From: Quadrisphaera sp. RL12-1S
GTDB lineage: Bacteria > Actinomycetota > Actinomycetes > Actinomycetales > Quadrisphaeraceae
Length of the DNA stretch: 64,000 nt
Direction: 5' to 3'
Assembly: GCF_014270065.1 (NCBI RefSeq)
Contig: NZ_JACNME010000001.1
Location: 558,001 to 622,000 of the forward strand
The translations under genes were made by a program, and so were the position numbers. Shown here piece after piece: positions 34,247-42,458 of the stretch; position 1 is the first letter of the stretch; every line of letters begins with the position of its first letter. The notes under the pieces are model-generated. The model had not been told where the DNA came from. It ran no database searches and saw nothing but the letters and a program-made list of their open reading frames with translations.

Positions 34247-35107
34247 GTGGCTACGACCGTCACCGCCTCCGGCCTGCTCAAGCCCGAGGACGTCAAGAAC
34301 CTGATCCTGCTGCCGCTCCAGACCGGCGGCAGCGTCGCGCTCAACCCCGCCGTCTCGACGCTGGTCACCACCGATGCCCAGGTCAGCCGCTTCCCCCGCG
34401 TCACGGCCGCCCCGATCGTCGGCTGGGTGGCCGAGGGCGCCCCGCTGAACCTCACGGACATCGCCGTCGACGAGGTCGAGGTCGTGCCGTCCAAGGTCGG
34501 CTCCATCGTGCCGATCACCTCCGAGCTGGAGGAGGACGCCGAGTACGACCCCCTCGCGCTGGTCGGCTCCCAGCTCGTCGACCAGGCGGGCCAGGCCCTG
34601 GATGACGCCTTCCTGGGCAACCTCGCCTCCCCGGCTCCCAAGGGACTGGCCGCGCTGGCTGCTGCCTCGGGCAGCGGCGTGCAGATCGCCTCGGCCGGTG
34701 GCGCCTGGTCCAACCTGGACGTCTTCAGCAAGGCCGCCTCGCTGATCGAGGGCATCGGCGGGCAGATGACCGCCGTGCTGGCCAACCCCGCCGACGTGCT
34801 GACGATCTCCACGCTGAAGGCGTCCACCGGCTCCAACGCCCCGCTGCTGGCCCCTGGCGGTGACCCGGCTCAGCCCAGCCGCCGTCAGGTCGAGGGCGTG
34901 CCGCTGCTGAGTCACCGCAGCGTCCCGGCAGGCACCGCGTGGGCCGTGGACCGCTCGCGCATCTTCACCGTCATCCGCCGCTCGGTGCGCGTGGAGCAGG
35001 ACCGCAGCGTCTACCGCTCCACTGACCGCACGGCCGTCGTGATGACGATGCGCGCCGGGTTCGGGTTCGTCGACGACCGCGCCGTCGTCAAGATCAGCAA
35101 GGCCTGA
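34247..35107 (+). CDS. HK97-fold phage major capsid protein
   Basis: A 286-residue capsid protein. The pattern of an N-terminal arm, then ALNPAVSTLVTTDAQVSRFPR, WVAEGAPLNLTDIAVDEVEVVPSKVGSIVPITSELEEDA in parts, and the C-terminal RSRIFTVIRRSVRVEQDRSVY is typical of actinophage HK97-like major capsid proteins. There is no long N-terminal delta domain, which fits use of a separate scaffold. It would assemble the head shell. Start GTG with CAGGAGCCCCATC upstream. A satellite-encoded capsid could form a small head around the 11-kb genome. Confidence 0.87.
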   Translation: MATTVTASGLLKPEDVKNLILLPLQTGGSVALNPAVSTLVTTDAQVSRFPRVTAAPIVGWVAEGAPLNLTDIAVDEVEVVPSKVGSIVPITSELEEDAEYDPLALVGSQLVDQAGQALDDAFLGNLASPAPKGLAALAAASGSGVQIASAGGAWSNLDVFSKAASLIEGIGGQMTAVLANPADVLTISTLKASTGSNAPLLAPGGDPAQPSRRQVEGVPLLSHRSVPAGTAWAVDRSRIFTVIRRSVRVEQDRSVYRSTDRTAVVMTMRAGFGFVDDRAVVKISKA

Positions 35108-35109
35108 TC

Positions 35110-35406
35110 GTGGCTCAGCAGACCGCTCCCGGTGACCAGCCCGTGGTCAGCGGGCGCACCGGGGATCGCTCGGACCGGGTGGTGTTCGCCGACCACGGCG
35201 CCAGCCACGTCACGGTGACCCGCACCAGCGGGGCCGCTGCGCTGTACGTCACCACCGACGGGAGCGCGCCGACGTCGAACGGGCCGTGGCGCTGGGTGCT
35301 GCGGGCCGACGACCCGGCACTGACCATCCCGGTGCCCCCGGCCGAGTCGGTCGTGGTGCGCCTGCACGCCAGCGAGCCCGTCGACTACGACGTGCAGGCC
35401 CTGTAG
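35110..35406 (+). CDS. Small beta-rich head-type protein
   Basis: A 98-residue, mostly beta-strand protein (SHVTVTRTSGAAALYVTTDG, SVVVRLHA). It starts 2 bp after the capsid stop and is therefore translationally coupled. The position right after the capsid gene and all-beta nature resemble capsid decoration or head-fibre proteins. No family match is certain. Confidence 0.72.
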   Translation: MAQQTAPGDQPVVSGRTGDRSDRVVFADHGASHVTVTRTSGAAALYVTTDGSAPTSNGPWRWVLRADDPALTIPVPPAESVVVRLHASEPVDYDVQAL

Positions 35407-35717
35407 CCAGCGGGGCGGCTGACTCGTCGGCAGCTCGCCCCGCCTCCGGTGGTTGCGGTTCGTCCCCGTGGCCACCACCAGCCCCGCCCCGGCCAGCACC
35501 GCCTCCCGCTGGTCGGGGCGGTGGCGTGTCGTCCCCACAGCCCTGCCCCTAGAGGCATGCTGGTGGTGTTCCTCTCGTTCGGGAACGGCGCAGCGGTGTC
35601 TCGCCCGCTCGCCAACCGCCTCGCCCTCGGTGCGCTGCCGTCGTACACAGCGCACCGGGGGCGGTGGCGCGCCAGGGCCCTCCGTGTTGTCGGTGGCTGC
35701 CTCTACCTTCACCGCCT
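35407..35717. other. 311-bp stretch without a convincing gene
   Basis: Between the small head-type gene and the accessory gene at 35718. Short open frames exist on both strands but have neither ribosome sites nor plausible composition. The first part is C-rich with scattered short inverted repeats (for example CCCCGCC/GGCGGTG-type). It may hold a terminator and a promoter for the following accessory gene; nothing is clear. Confidence 0.4.
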
Positions 35718-36140
35718 GTGAGCGAACCGTCACCGCTGCCCGGCAAGTGGATTCCCATGGCGTTCCTCCAGGGGGCCGATCTCGGGCTACCCCTGCGGGT
35801 GCCGGAGGACGCCTGGATACGCCTGATCCATCACGACGAGCGTGGCGCGCCCTACCTCATGTACGTCTTGTTCTGGATCACGCCAGGCCTGCTGCACCTT
35901 GCTCGCTGCGAGGGCTGGGTAGAAGACGACAGCGACCTGATTGACGACGTCGACGATCGCCGGGTACTGACACACGAGCGCATCAGCTTCGAGCGCATCG
36001 AGGAGTACAACCTGGACCTGGCCACCGGCCAGGGCTTCCTCAAGGTCACCGGCCAGCCGCGCCGAGAGGATCTGCCGATGATCCCCATCGTCAGCTACCT
36101 CAACGAGGGGCCCGGCGGCATGCAGATCACCAAGCACTGA
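35718..36140 (+). CDS. Accessory hypothetical protein near attR
   Basis: A 140-residue protein of unknown function, acidic overall, with one hydrophobic stretch (LMYVLFWITPGLLHLA near residue 55). The GTG at 35718 is chosen since upstream residues are low-complexity. Composition is less GC-biased than neighbours. Its place between the capsid genes and attR is where satellites and prophages often keep anti-phage or host-benefit cargo; that is inference only. Confidence 0.65.
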   Translation: MSEPSPLPGKWIPMAFLQGADLGLPLRVPEDAWIRLIHHDERGAPYLMYVLFWITPGLLHLARCEGWVEDDSDLIDDVDDRRVLTHERISFERIEEYNLDLATGQGFLKVTGQPRREDLPMIPIVSYLNEGPGGMQITKH

Positions 36141-36208
36141 GTCCGCACAAGCACATCGCCGCCCCGCGCGGAGGGCGGTGCCACGTCCGGGCCGGGGGCC
36201 GAACGACC

Positions 36209-36523
36209 CTACGGACGCTGTGCCTTGAGCACCTCACGGATGAAGATCGCCGCCACGGGCTCGAAGTCTGAGGAGTCCATGGCGTGCCTGGTCTGGATCA
36301 CGAGAGGGTCAAGGCCGTGCGCGGTCTGCTCGTGCAGCGACTCGCCCCCGACCGCGTAGGCCACCATCCCCGTCGTGGCCTGATGCCAGGGGAGGGGCTC
36401 GCTCGTCAGGGCCGCGCGCACAGCACCTGCGTCATCAGCGCTGAGGGCAGTGAAGGTTGACGACGTCAGCACCCGCTCACTGAACTCGGAGAGCAGGGCG
36501 TTCATCGTGTCGTCGTGGACCAT
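36209..36523 (-). CDS. Accessory hypothetical protein on the opposite strand
   Basis: A 104-residue protein (ATG 36523) convergent to the preceding gene. It is helical and has no recognised domain (MNALLSEFSERVLTSS, VIQTRHAMDSSDF). The opposite orientation and own upstream region (36524-36655) indicate independent expression in the integrated state, as for lysogenic-conversion genes. An upstream ATG at 36616 would add a hydrophobic segment but lacks support. Confidence 0.6.
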   Translation of the reverse strand: MVHDDTMNALLSEFSERVLTSSTFTALSADDAGAVRAALTSEPLPWHQATTGMVAYAVGGESLHEQTAHGLDPLVIQTRHAMDSSDFEPVAAIFIREVLKAQRP

Positions 36524-36655
36524 GGGGGCGAGCGTAGGTCGCCTGGTCTGGCGGCTCCCGCTGGCGTACACCAGAAGTACACAGACTCCCCAGTAACCGC
36601 CGTCAGTCCCCATCACTCGCCAGTAATCGAAGCGCTGGTCAGAGCAGTCATCACG

Positions 36656-36670
36656 GACGTTTCCGCAGGT
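36656..36670 (+). repeat. Candidate integrase arm site (P arm)
   Basis: GACGTTTCCGCAGGT, identical to 25824-25838. It ends 21 bp before the attR core. In the excised circle it would lie on the other side of the core from the copy at 25824. Confidence 0.55.
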
Positions 36671-36691
36671 CAGAGCGTCCCTTAGGACGAT

Positions 36692-36735
36692 CTTTTAATC
36701 CGCGGGTTGTGGGTTCGAGCCCCACGGGGCCCACC
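36692..36735 (+). repeat. attR core (44-bp direct repeat)
   Basis: Second copy of the 44-bp core. It holds only the 3' half of tRNA-Lys from the anticodon loop (the 5' half is absent), so it is not a functional tRNA. It marks the far end of the element. Confidence 0.95.
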
Positions 36736-36779
36736 ACCCAGACCCACCGTCCGGTGCTGGTCGCCGACGGTGAGCGAGG

Positions 36780-37568
36780 TCAGCGGATCGTGTAGCCGCC
36801 GTCCACCACGAGGTCAGCGCCGTTGACCATGTCCGAGGCACCGCTCGCGAGGAACAGGGCCGCACCGGCCACCTCCCGCGGCACGGCGAAGCGGCCCACC
36901 GGGATCTCCCGCTTGGCGGCCTCGCCCTTCTCCCCCGCCCAGGCCTTCTTGCCCAGCTCGGTGAGCACCACGGTCGGGGAGATGCAGTTGGCGGTGACCC
37001 CGCGCCCGGCCCACTCGGCGGCCAGCACCCGCGTCAGGCCCACCACGCCGGCCTTGGAGGCGCAGTAGGCGGCGTGCTCCAGCAGTCCCACGCTCGCGGC
37101 CTGGCTGGCCATGGAGATGACCTTGCCGCGGCCCGCCTCCAGCATGCGGCGTCCCACCGCCTGGCTGACCAGGAACGTCCCGGTGAGGTTCACAGCGATG
37201 GTCCGGTCCCAGGCGCGGGTGGACAGCTCCTCCGCGGGCGCCAGGTCGACGATGCCCGCGCAGTTGACCAGCACGTCCACCCCGCCGGTCGCCTCGACCG
37301 CCGCCGCCACGGCGGCCTCGACGGAGGCGGGGTCGGACACGTCGCACCCCAGCCCCACGGCCCCGCCGCCCAGCTCGCCGGCGCGCCGCTGCGCGGCATC
37401 GGCGTCGAGGTCGACGACCACCACGCGGGCACCCCGCTCGGCGAAGACGTCGGCGATCGCCGAGCCGATGCCCGAGACGGCGCCGGTGACCAGCGCGGTC
37501 CTGCCGTCCAGCCGGAAGCTGAGGTCGACGTCGTCGTCGGTGGGTGTGGCTGGAACGGCGGTGCTCAT
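36780..37568 (-). CDS. SDR oxidoreductase, sugar/polyol dehydrogenase-like
   Basis: A 262-residue classical SDR. TGAVSGIG near residue 29, a CAG variant of NNAG (VLVNCAGIV), Ser in SMASQAA and YxxxK as YCASK near 168. The C-terminus ends ADLVVDGGYTIR. It resembles GolD and D-threitol dehydrogenase type enzymes. AGGAGGAC lies just before the ATG. It is the first chromosomal gene past attR and is divergent from the D-lactate dehydrogenase gene. With the polyol genes downstream it likely oxidises a sugar alcohol. Confidence 0.84.
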   Translation of the reverse strand: MSTAVPATPTDDDVDLSFRLDGRTALVTGAVSGIGSAIADVFAERGARVVVVDLDADAAQRRAGELGGGAVGLGCDVSDPASVEAAVAAAVEATGGVDVLVNCAGIVDLAPAEELSTRAWDRTIAVNLTGTFLVSQAVGRRMLEAGRGKVISMASQAASVGLLEHAAYCASKAGVVGLTRVLAAEWAGRGVTANCISPTVVLTELGKKAWAGEKGEAAKREIPVGRFAVPREVAGAALFLASGASDMVNGADLVVDGGYTIR

Positions 37569-37910
37569 GGGTCCTCCTGCGGTGGTCCTGCGCGGTCGTC
37601 CCCTGGTCGGGCCGGTCCCGGCTGCCGGGGCCCTGGCCGCCGCTGCGGTGGACGGGCGAGCTCCTCATCGAGTCCCCTCAGGACCCCTGGAAAGTAGCAC
37701 CGGCGAGGGGGGCGACGTCTTGTGAGAGAGCCCGTGCGTCCGTCCCTGCGGCACATCCGCGGTACCCACGACCTGGACGGCGCGGACGACGTCGAGCACG
37801 CTGGAGCTGCTGCGCCCGCTCCCCGCGAACAGCACCAGCAGCACCAGCAGCTTGAGCAGCACCACCATGGCCACCGCCCCGTCCCTGCCCACCACCGGAG
37901 GTGGCGCGTG
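37569..37910. other. 342-bp divergent intergenic region
   Basis: Lies between the SDR (minus) and the FAD/Fe-S oxidase (plus) and so must hold both promoters. GGAGGTGG before 37911 is the oxidase ribosome site, and CAGGAGGAC before the SDR start is the other. An open frame extends upstream from the oxidase start but its codons (Gln/His-rich) do not look coding. No clear operator palindrome is visible. Confidence 0.45.
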
Positions 37911-40790
37911 ATGAGCCCGACCCGACCCTCGGTCGCCAGCCCGGCGCTGCCGACCACACCGCTGGAGGCCCTCCCGCCGTCGCAGGCGGAGGTCTGGGCC
38001 GACGGCGTCACCGCCAGCCGGCGCGAGCTGGACCGCCGCGCCCGCGCCCACGACGCCTCCCACTACCTCCTGCTGCCGCAGGTGGTGGCCACGGCCCGCG
38101 ACGCCGCGGGGGTGGCCGCGGCGATGGCGCGGGCCAGCGAGCTCGGGCTGCCCGTGACCTTCAGGTCCGGCGGTACGAGCCTGTCCGGGCAGGCACTCTC
38201 GGACGGGCTGCTCCTCGACGTCCGCGCGGGGTTCCGCGGCGTGGAGGTCGGTGCCGGGGGGCTGACGGTGCGCGCCCAGCCGGGCGCCACGGTGCGCGAG
38301 GTCAACACCCGGCTGGCGCGGCACGCCCGCAAGCTGGGGCCGGACCCGGCCAGCGAGGTCGCCTGCACGGTCGGCGGCGTGGTGGCCAACAACTCCAGCG
38401 GCATGGCCTGCGGCACCACCGCGAACACGTACCGCACCCTGCGCTCGCTGGTGGCGGTGCTGACCGACGGCACCGTCGTCGACACCGGCGCGCCCGACGC
38501 CGACGAGCGGCTGCGCACCGTCCGCCCGGACCTGCACGCGGGCCTGCTGTCGCTGCGCGAGCGGCTGCTCGCCGACCCGGCCGCCGTGGCCGAGGTGCGG
38601 CGGCAGTTCTCGATGAAGAACACCATGGGCTACGGCCTCAACGCCCTGCTCGACCACGAGACCGCCGTCGAGGTCCTCGCGCACCTGCTGGTGGGCAGCG
38701 AGGGCACGCTCGCGTTCGTGGCCGAGGCCACCTTCGAGACCGTGCCGGTGCACCCGCACGCCGCCACCGGCCTGCTGGTGTTCCCCGACCTGTCCGCCGC
38801 CACCGCCGCCCTGCCCGCCCTGGTGGCGGCCGGAGCGGCCACCGCCGAGCTCCTGGACGCCGCGTCCCTGCGGGTGGCGCAGGGGCTGTCGGACGTGCCG
38901 CCGGCCATCGCCGCGATCACCGTCGAGGAGCACGCCGCGCTGCTGGTGGAGCTGCAGGCCGCCACCGCCGGGGAGCTCGCCGCGGCCCGGGCGCGCACCA
39001 CCCCCGTGCTCGACGCGCTGCCCCTGTCCGCGCCCGCCGAGCTCACCACCGACGCGGGCGAGCGGGCCGCGCTGTGGCACGTCCGCAAGGGCCTCTACAC
39101 CGCGGTCGCCGGAGCGCGGCCGTCAGGGACCACGGCGCTGCTGGAAGACGTGGTGGTCCCCGTCGAGGCGCTGCTGGAGACCTGCGAGGGGCTGACCCGG
39201 CTCTTCGAGGTGCACGGCTACGACAGCTCGGTCATCTTCGGGCACGCCAAGGACGGCAACATCCACTTCCTGGTCAACGAGCGCTTCGAGGACCCGGCGA
39301 GCCTGGAGCGCTACCAGCGCTTCACGGCCGACCTCGTCGACCTGGTGCTGGGCGCCGGCGGCTCGCTCAAGGCCGAGCACGGCACCGGGCGGATCATGGC
39401 GCCGTTCGTGCGCCGCCAGTACGGCGACTTCCTGCACGACCTCATGCTCGAGGTCAAGCGCCTCTTCGACCCCGCGGGCCTGCTCAACCCCGGCGTGGTC
39501 GTCGACGCCGACCCCGGGGCGTGGCTGCGCCACCTCAAGACCGTGCCGACCGTCGAGGAGGAGGTGGACCGGTGCGTGGAGTGCGGCTACTGCGAGCCCG
39601 GCTGCCCCAGCAAGGACCTCACCCTCACCCCCCGCCAGCGCATCGTGCTGCGCCGCGAGCTGGCGGCGGCCCGCGCCGCCGGCGACGACGACCTCGCCGC
39701 CCGGCTCACCGAGGACTACGAGTACGCCGGCGTGCAGACCTGCGCGGTGGACGGGCTGTGCGCCCAGGCCTGCCCGGTGGACATCAACACCGGTGACCTC
39801 GTGCGGCGCCTGCGCGCCGAGTCCGCCCCCGCCGCGCTCGACGCGGGCTGGGACCTGGCCGCGCGGCACTGGGGCGCCGCCACCCGCGTCGGTGGAGCCG
39901 CGCTCACCGCGGCCGGGAGGCTGCCCGTCCCGCTGGTGCGAGCGACGACCACGGCGGCCCGCGCGGTGCTCGGCGCCGACCGGGTGCCCTCCTACTCCCC
40001 GGAGCTGCCCGCGGGCGGGCGGCCGCGCCCGGTGCTGCGGCCGTCCGGCGAGCCCGCGGCGGTGCTCTTCGCGTCCTGCACCGGCACCCTGTTCGGGCCC
40101 GACGGGGGGCCGGAGGGCGCGGCCGGCGGCCTCGGGGCGACCGCCGCACTGGTCGCCCTCGCCGAGCGCGCCGGCGTGGCGCTGGTGACGCCCGAGGGGC
40201 TGGGCTCGCTGTGCTGCGCCACGCCCTGGAAGTCCAAGGGGCTGCGCGCGGGGCAGGCCACCATGGCCTCGCGGCTGGTGGCCGCGCTGCTGGAGGCCAC
40301 CCGCGGGGGCGAGCTGCCCGTGGTGTGCGACGCCGCCAGCTGCACCGAGGGCCTGCAGGCGGCGTGGGCCGGGGCACGGGCGGGCACGGAGCCGACGCCG
40401 CCCCTGACCGTCGTCGACGCCACCCGCTTCGCGGCCGACCACCTGCTCGGCCGGCTCGCGGTGACGCGCCGGCTCGGCTCGGTCGTGGTGCACCCGACCT
40501 GCTCGACGGAGGCGCTGGGCACCACGTCCGCGCTGGTCGAGGTCGCGCAGGCGGTGGCTGACGACGTGGTCGTCCCGCCGTCGTGGGGCTGCTGCGCCTA
40601 CGCTGGCGACCGCGGGCTGCTGCACCCTGAGCTGACCGCCAGCGCCACCGCCAGGGAGGCCGCCGACGTGGCCGAGCGCACCTACGACGCCTACGTCTCG
40701 GCCAACCGCACGTGCGAGCTGGGGATGACGCGCGCCACGGGCCGTCCCTACCGGCACGTGCTGGAGCTGCTCGAGGCCGCGACCCGCTGA
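37911..40790 (+). CDS. FAD-binding and Fe-S oxidoreductase, D-lactate dehydrogenase type
   Basis: A 959-residue fusion of GlcD-like and GlcF-like parts. N-terminal FAD_binding_4 domain (FRSGGTSLSGQ, VGGVVANNSSGM), a FAD-oxidase C domain (HAKDGNIHFLV, KAEHGTGRIMAPFV), two 4Fe-4S motifs (CVECGYCEPGCP and CAVDGLCAQACP), and a C-terminal pair of CCG-type segments (LGSLCCATPWKSKG, WGCCAYAGDRG). It oxidises D-lactate or a related 2-hydroxyacid and passes electrons to the quinone pool. The ATG at 37911 is supported by GGAGGTGG; residues upstream are non-coding in character. It could handle D-lactate formed in the neighbouring sugar pathway. Confidence 0.9.
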   Translation: MSPTRPSVASPALPTTPLEALPPSQAEVWADGVTASRRELDRRARAHDASHYLLLPQVVATARDAAGVAAAMARASELGLPVTFRSGGTSLSGQALSDGLLLDVRAGFRGVEVGAGGLTVRAQPGATVREVNTRLARHARKLGPDPASEVACTVGGVVANNSSGMACGTTANTYRTLRSLVAVLTDGTVVDTGAPDADERLRTVRPDLHAGLLSLRERLLADPAAVAEVRRQFSMKNTMGYGLNALLDHETAVEVLAHLLVGSEGTLAFVAEATFETVPVHPHAATGLLVFPDLSAATAALPALVAAGAATAELLDAASLRVAQGLSDVPPAIAAITVEEHAALLVELQAATAGELAAARARTTPVLDALPLSAPAELTTDAGERAALWHVRKGLYTAVAGARPSGTTALLEDVVVPVEALLETCEGLTRLFEVHGYDSSVIFGHAKDGNIHFLVNERFEDPASLERYQRFTADLVDLVLGAGGSLKAEHGTGRIMAPFVRRQYGDFLHDLMLEVKRLFDPAGLLNPGVVVDADPGAWLRHLKTVPTVEEEVDRCVECGYCEPGCPSKDLTLTPRQRIVLRRELAAARAAGDDDLAARLTEDYEYAGVQTCAVDGLCAQACPVDINTGDLVRRLRAESAPAALDAGWDLAARHWGAATRVGGAALTAAGRLPVPLVRATTTAARAVLGADRVPSYSPELPAGGRPRPVLRPSGEPAAVLFASCTGTLFGPDGGPEGAAGGLGATAALVALAERAGVALVTPEGLGSLCCATPWKSKGLRAGQATMASRLVAALLEATRGGELPVVCDAASCTEGLQAAWAGARAGTEPTPPLTVVDATRFAADHLLGRLAVTRRLGSVVVHPTCSTEALGTTSALVEVAQAVADDVVVPPSWGCCAYAGDRGLLHPELTASATAREAADVAERTYDAYVSANRTCELGMTRATGRPYRHVLELLEAATR

Positions 40791-40825
40791 GCACCCCCGG
40801 CGAGCCTGGCAGGGGGGCCACCCCG

Positions 40826-40841
40826 ACGCACATTCGTGCGT
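40826..40841. promoter_or_regulatory. SorC-type operator before the kinase operon
   Basis: ACGCAC-ATTC-GTGCGT is a perfect 6-bp dyad 61 bp upstream of the kinase start. Its core GCACATTCGTGC differs by one base from GCACATCCGTGC (50573-50584) in front of the sugar importer. The shared motif suggests a common regulator, most simply the SorC protein encoded two genes on. Confidence 0.6.
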
Positions 40842-40901
40842 AACTGTGAGAGTATGTGAGCGATCTGGTGTTCCCAGAGCCTCGCTTGCCAGGGTGGGTC
40901 G

Positions 40902-42458
40902 ATGATGACGAACGCGCCGGACGGCCCGCTGCTGCTGGGCGTCGACGGGGGGACCGAGGGCGTCCGGGTGGGTCTGTTCGACCCGTCCGGGACGGCTCTC
41001 GCGGTGGCCCGACGTCCCTACCCGACCCGGTTCCCGCGGTCGGGCTGGGCGGAGCAGAAGCCCGAGCACTGGTGGCTCGGGCTCAGCGCGGGGGTCCAGG
41101 AGGTGCTGGCCGTCTCCGGCGTCGCGCCCTCCCGGGTCGCCGGCATCGCCACCGCCGCCACGAGCTTCACCATGGTGTGCGTCGGGGACGACGACAGGCC
41201 GCTGCGGCCCGCCCTCATGTGGATGGACTCCCGGGCCAGCGCGGAGGCGGCGGAGATCGGTGCCACGCGCTCGCCCGCGCTGCGCTACACCGGTGGGGAC
41301 CAGGCCTCGGCGGAGTGGATGCTCGGCAAGGCGATGTGGCTCAAGCGCCACGAGCCGGCCACCTTCGAGGCCACCACCTGGTTGGCCGACTACGCCGAGT
41401 GGATCGCCTTCCAGCTCACCGGTGAGCGGGCCGCCTCGGAGGACTCCGCCGCGATCCGCTGCTACTACGACCGCCTCCGGGGCGGCTGGCCCGTGGACCT
41501 GTGGGACGCGGTGGGCGTCCCGGAGCTGCGCGCGAAGGTGCCGCAGCGCGTCGTCCCGATGGGCGAGGTGGTGGGCCAGCTCACCGCGACCGCCGCCGCC
41601 GAGCTCGGGCTGCCGGCGGGCATCCCGGTGGCCGGCGGTGGGGCCGACGCGTTCGTGGCGATGCTGGGCCTGGGCGTGACCGGACCGGGGAGCCTGGCGA
41701 TGGTGACCGGCTCCTCGCACGTCCACATGCTCCAGACGCCGGTGCCCCGCTACACGAAGGGCCTGTTCGGCTCCTACACGGACGCGGTGCTGCCGGGGCA
41801 GTTCACCATCGAGGGCGGCCAGATCACCACCGGCGCGATGGTGGCCTGGTACGTCCGCTCCCTGGCCGGGCAGGACGCGGGTCCCGCGGAGCTGGCGGCG
41901 CTGTACCGGCGGCTCAACGAGGACGCCGCCGCGCTGCCCCCGGGGTCGGAGGGCGTGGTGGCCCTCGACTACCTGCAGGGCAACCGCACGCCGCACATCG
42001 ATCCGAGCGCGCGCGGGATGATCTGGGGGCTGAGCCTGTCCCACGGGCCGCACCACATCTACCGGGCCCTGGTCGAGTCGGTGTGCTTCGGCACCGAGAA
42101 CATCATCCGCACCATGCGGCAGGCGGGGAACGCCGTCGACGAGATCGTCGCGTGCGGGGGTGCCCTCAACAGCCCGCTGTGGCTGCAGGCGCACGCCGAC
42201 GTCGCCGGTCTGCCGATCCGGACCACCGCCCAGCCCGACGTCGCCGTGCTCGGGGCCGCCGTCCTGGCGGCGGCGGGCGCCGGCCTGTACCCCTCCACCG
42301 CGGAAGCGTCCCGGGCGATGGTCCGGCCCGGGCGCGTGGTGGAGCCGGACGCGGCCGCCACCGAGGCCTACCGGCCGTGGGTGGACCTCTACACCGAGTC
42401 GTACGCGGCGATGCGTCCGCTGCTGCACCGGGCCACCGCGCTGGCGGCGGGTGCCTGA
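40902..42458 (+). CDS. FGGY-family carbohydrate kinase
   Basis: A 518-residue sugar kinase. Two actin-like domains: phosphate-1 motif LLLGVDGGTEGVRVGLFD near residue 10, the MWMDSRA substrate loop near 107, the GGGADAF hinge near 245 and adenosine motif ACGGALNSPLWLQ near 420. FGGY kinases phosphorylate pentoses, ketoses and polyols such as ribulose, xylulose or erythritol; the exact substrate is unclear. ATG 40902 or 40905. Its stop shares one base with the ATG of the SorC regulator. It would trap the sugar imported by the 46409-50547 transporter. Confidence 0.88.
   Translation: MMTNAPDGPLLLGVDGGTEGVRVGLFDPSGTALAVARRPYPTRFPRSGWAEQKPEHWWLGLSAGVQEVLAVSGVAPSRVAGIATAATSFTMVCVGDDDRPLRPALMWMDSRASAEAAEIGATRSPALRYTGGDQASAEWMLGKAMWLKRHEPATFEATTWLADYAEWIAFQLTGERAASEDSAAIRCYYDRLRGGWPVDLWDAVGVPELRAKVPQRVVPMGEVVGQLTATAAAELGLPAGIPVAGGGADAFVAMLGLGVTGPGSLAMVTGSSHVHMLQTPVPRYTKGLFGSYTDAVLPGQFTIEGGQITTGAMVAWYVRSLAGQDAGPAELAALYRRLNEDAAALPPGSEGVVALDYLQGNRTPHIDPSARGMIWGLSLSHGPHHIYRALVESVCFGTENIIRTMRQAGNAVDEIVACGGALNSPLWLQAHADVAGLPIRTTAQPDVAVLGAAVLAAAGAGLYPSTAEASRAMVRPGRVVEPDAAATEAYRPWVDLYTESYAAMRPLLHRATALAAGA

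Larger units (their letters stand above)
25780..36735. mobile_element. Integrated phage-satellite-like element at tRNA-Lys
   Basis: About 10.95 kb bounded by 44-bp identical repeats. Gene order from the integrase end: int and xre (minus), then xis-like, small ORFs, prim-pol/AAA replication protein, CGTCCAG array, lipoprotein, scaffold-like protein, zinc-ribbon protein, terminase small subunit, major capsid, a small head-type protein and accessory genes. There is no portal, large terminase, protease, tail, holin or lysin, and no conjugation gene. That set matches satellites such as PICIs, but with a capsid gene. It is probably mobilised by a helper phage. Confidence 0.9.

Noticed and set aside
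34247-35107. Encapsulin rather than phage capsid
   Set aside because: The HK97 fold is shared, but the gene is next to terS and a scaffold-like gene inside an att-bounded element and no cargo enzyme is coupled to it.
35449-35721. 90-codon plus-strand frame in the gap after the head genes
   Set aside because: Arg/His-rich composition, no ribosome site and no neighbour coupling.
36692-36735. A second tRNA-Lys
   Set aside because: Only the 3' half from the anticodon loop is present; the acceptor 5' strand and D arm are missing. It is the attR repeat.
25780-36735. Actinomycete integrative conjugative element (AICE)
   Set aside because: int, xis and a replication gene would fit, but there is no FtsK/TraB-like translocase or spread gene, while terS and a capsid gene are present.
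40856-41425. Alternative frame starting in the kinase leader
   Set aside because: Overlaps the well-supported FGGY kinase in another frame and has no recognisable sequence.
39123-42428. 1101-codon minus-strand open frame
   Set aside because: It is antisense to the D-lactate dehydrogenase and FGGY kinase genes, has no domain and shows typical shadow composition.
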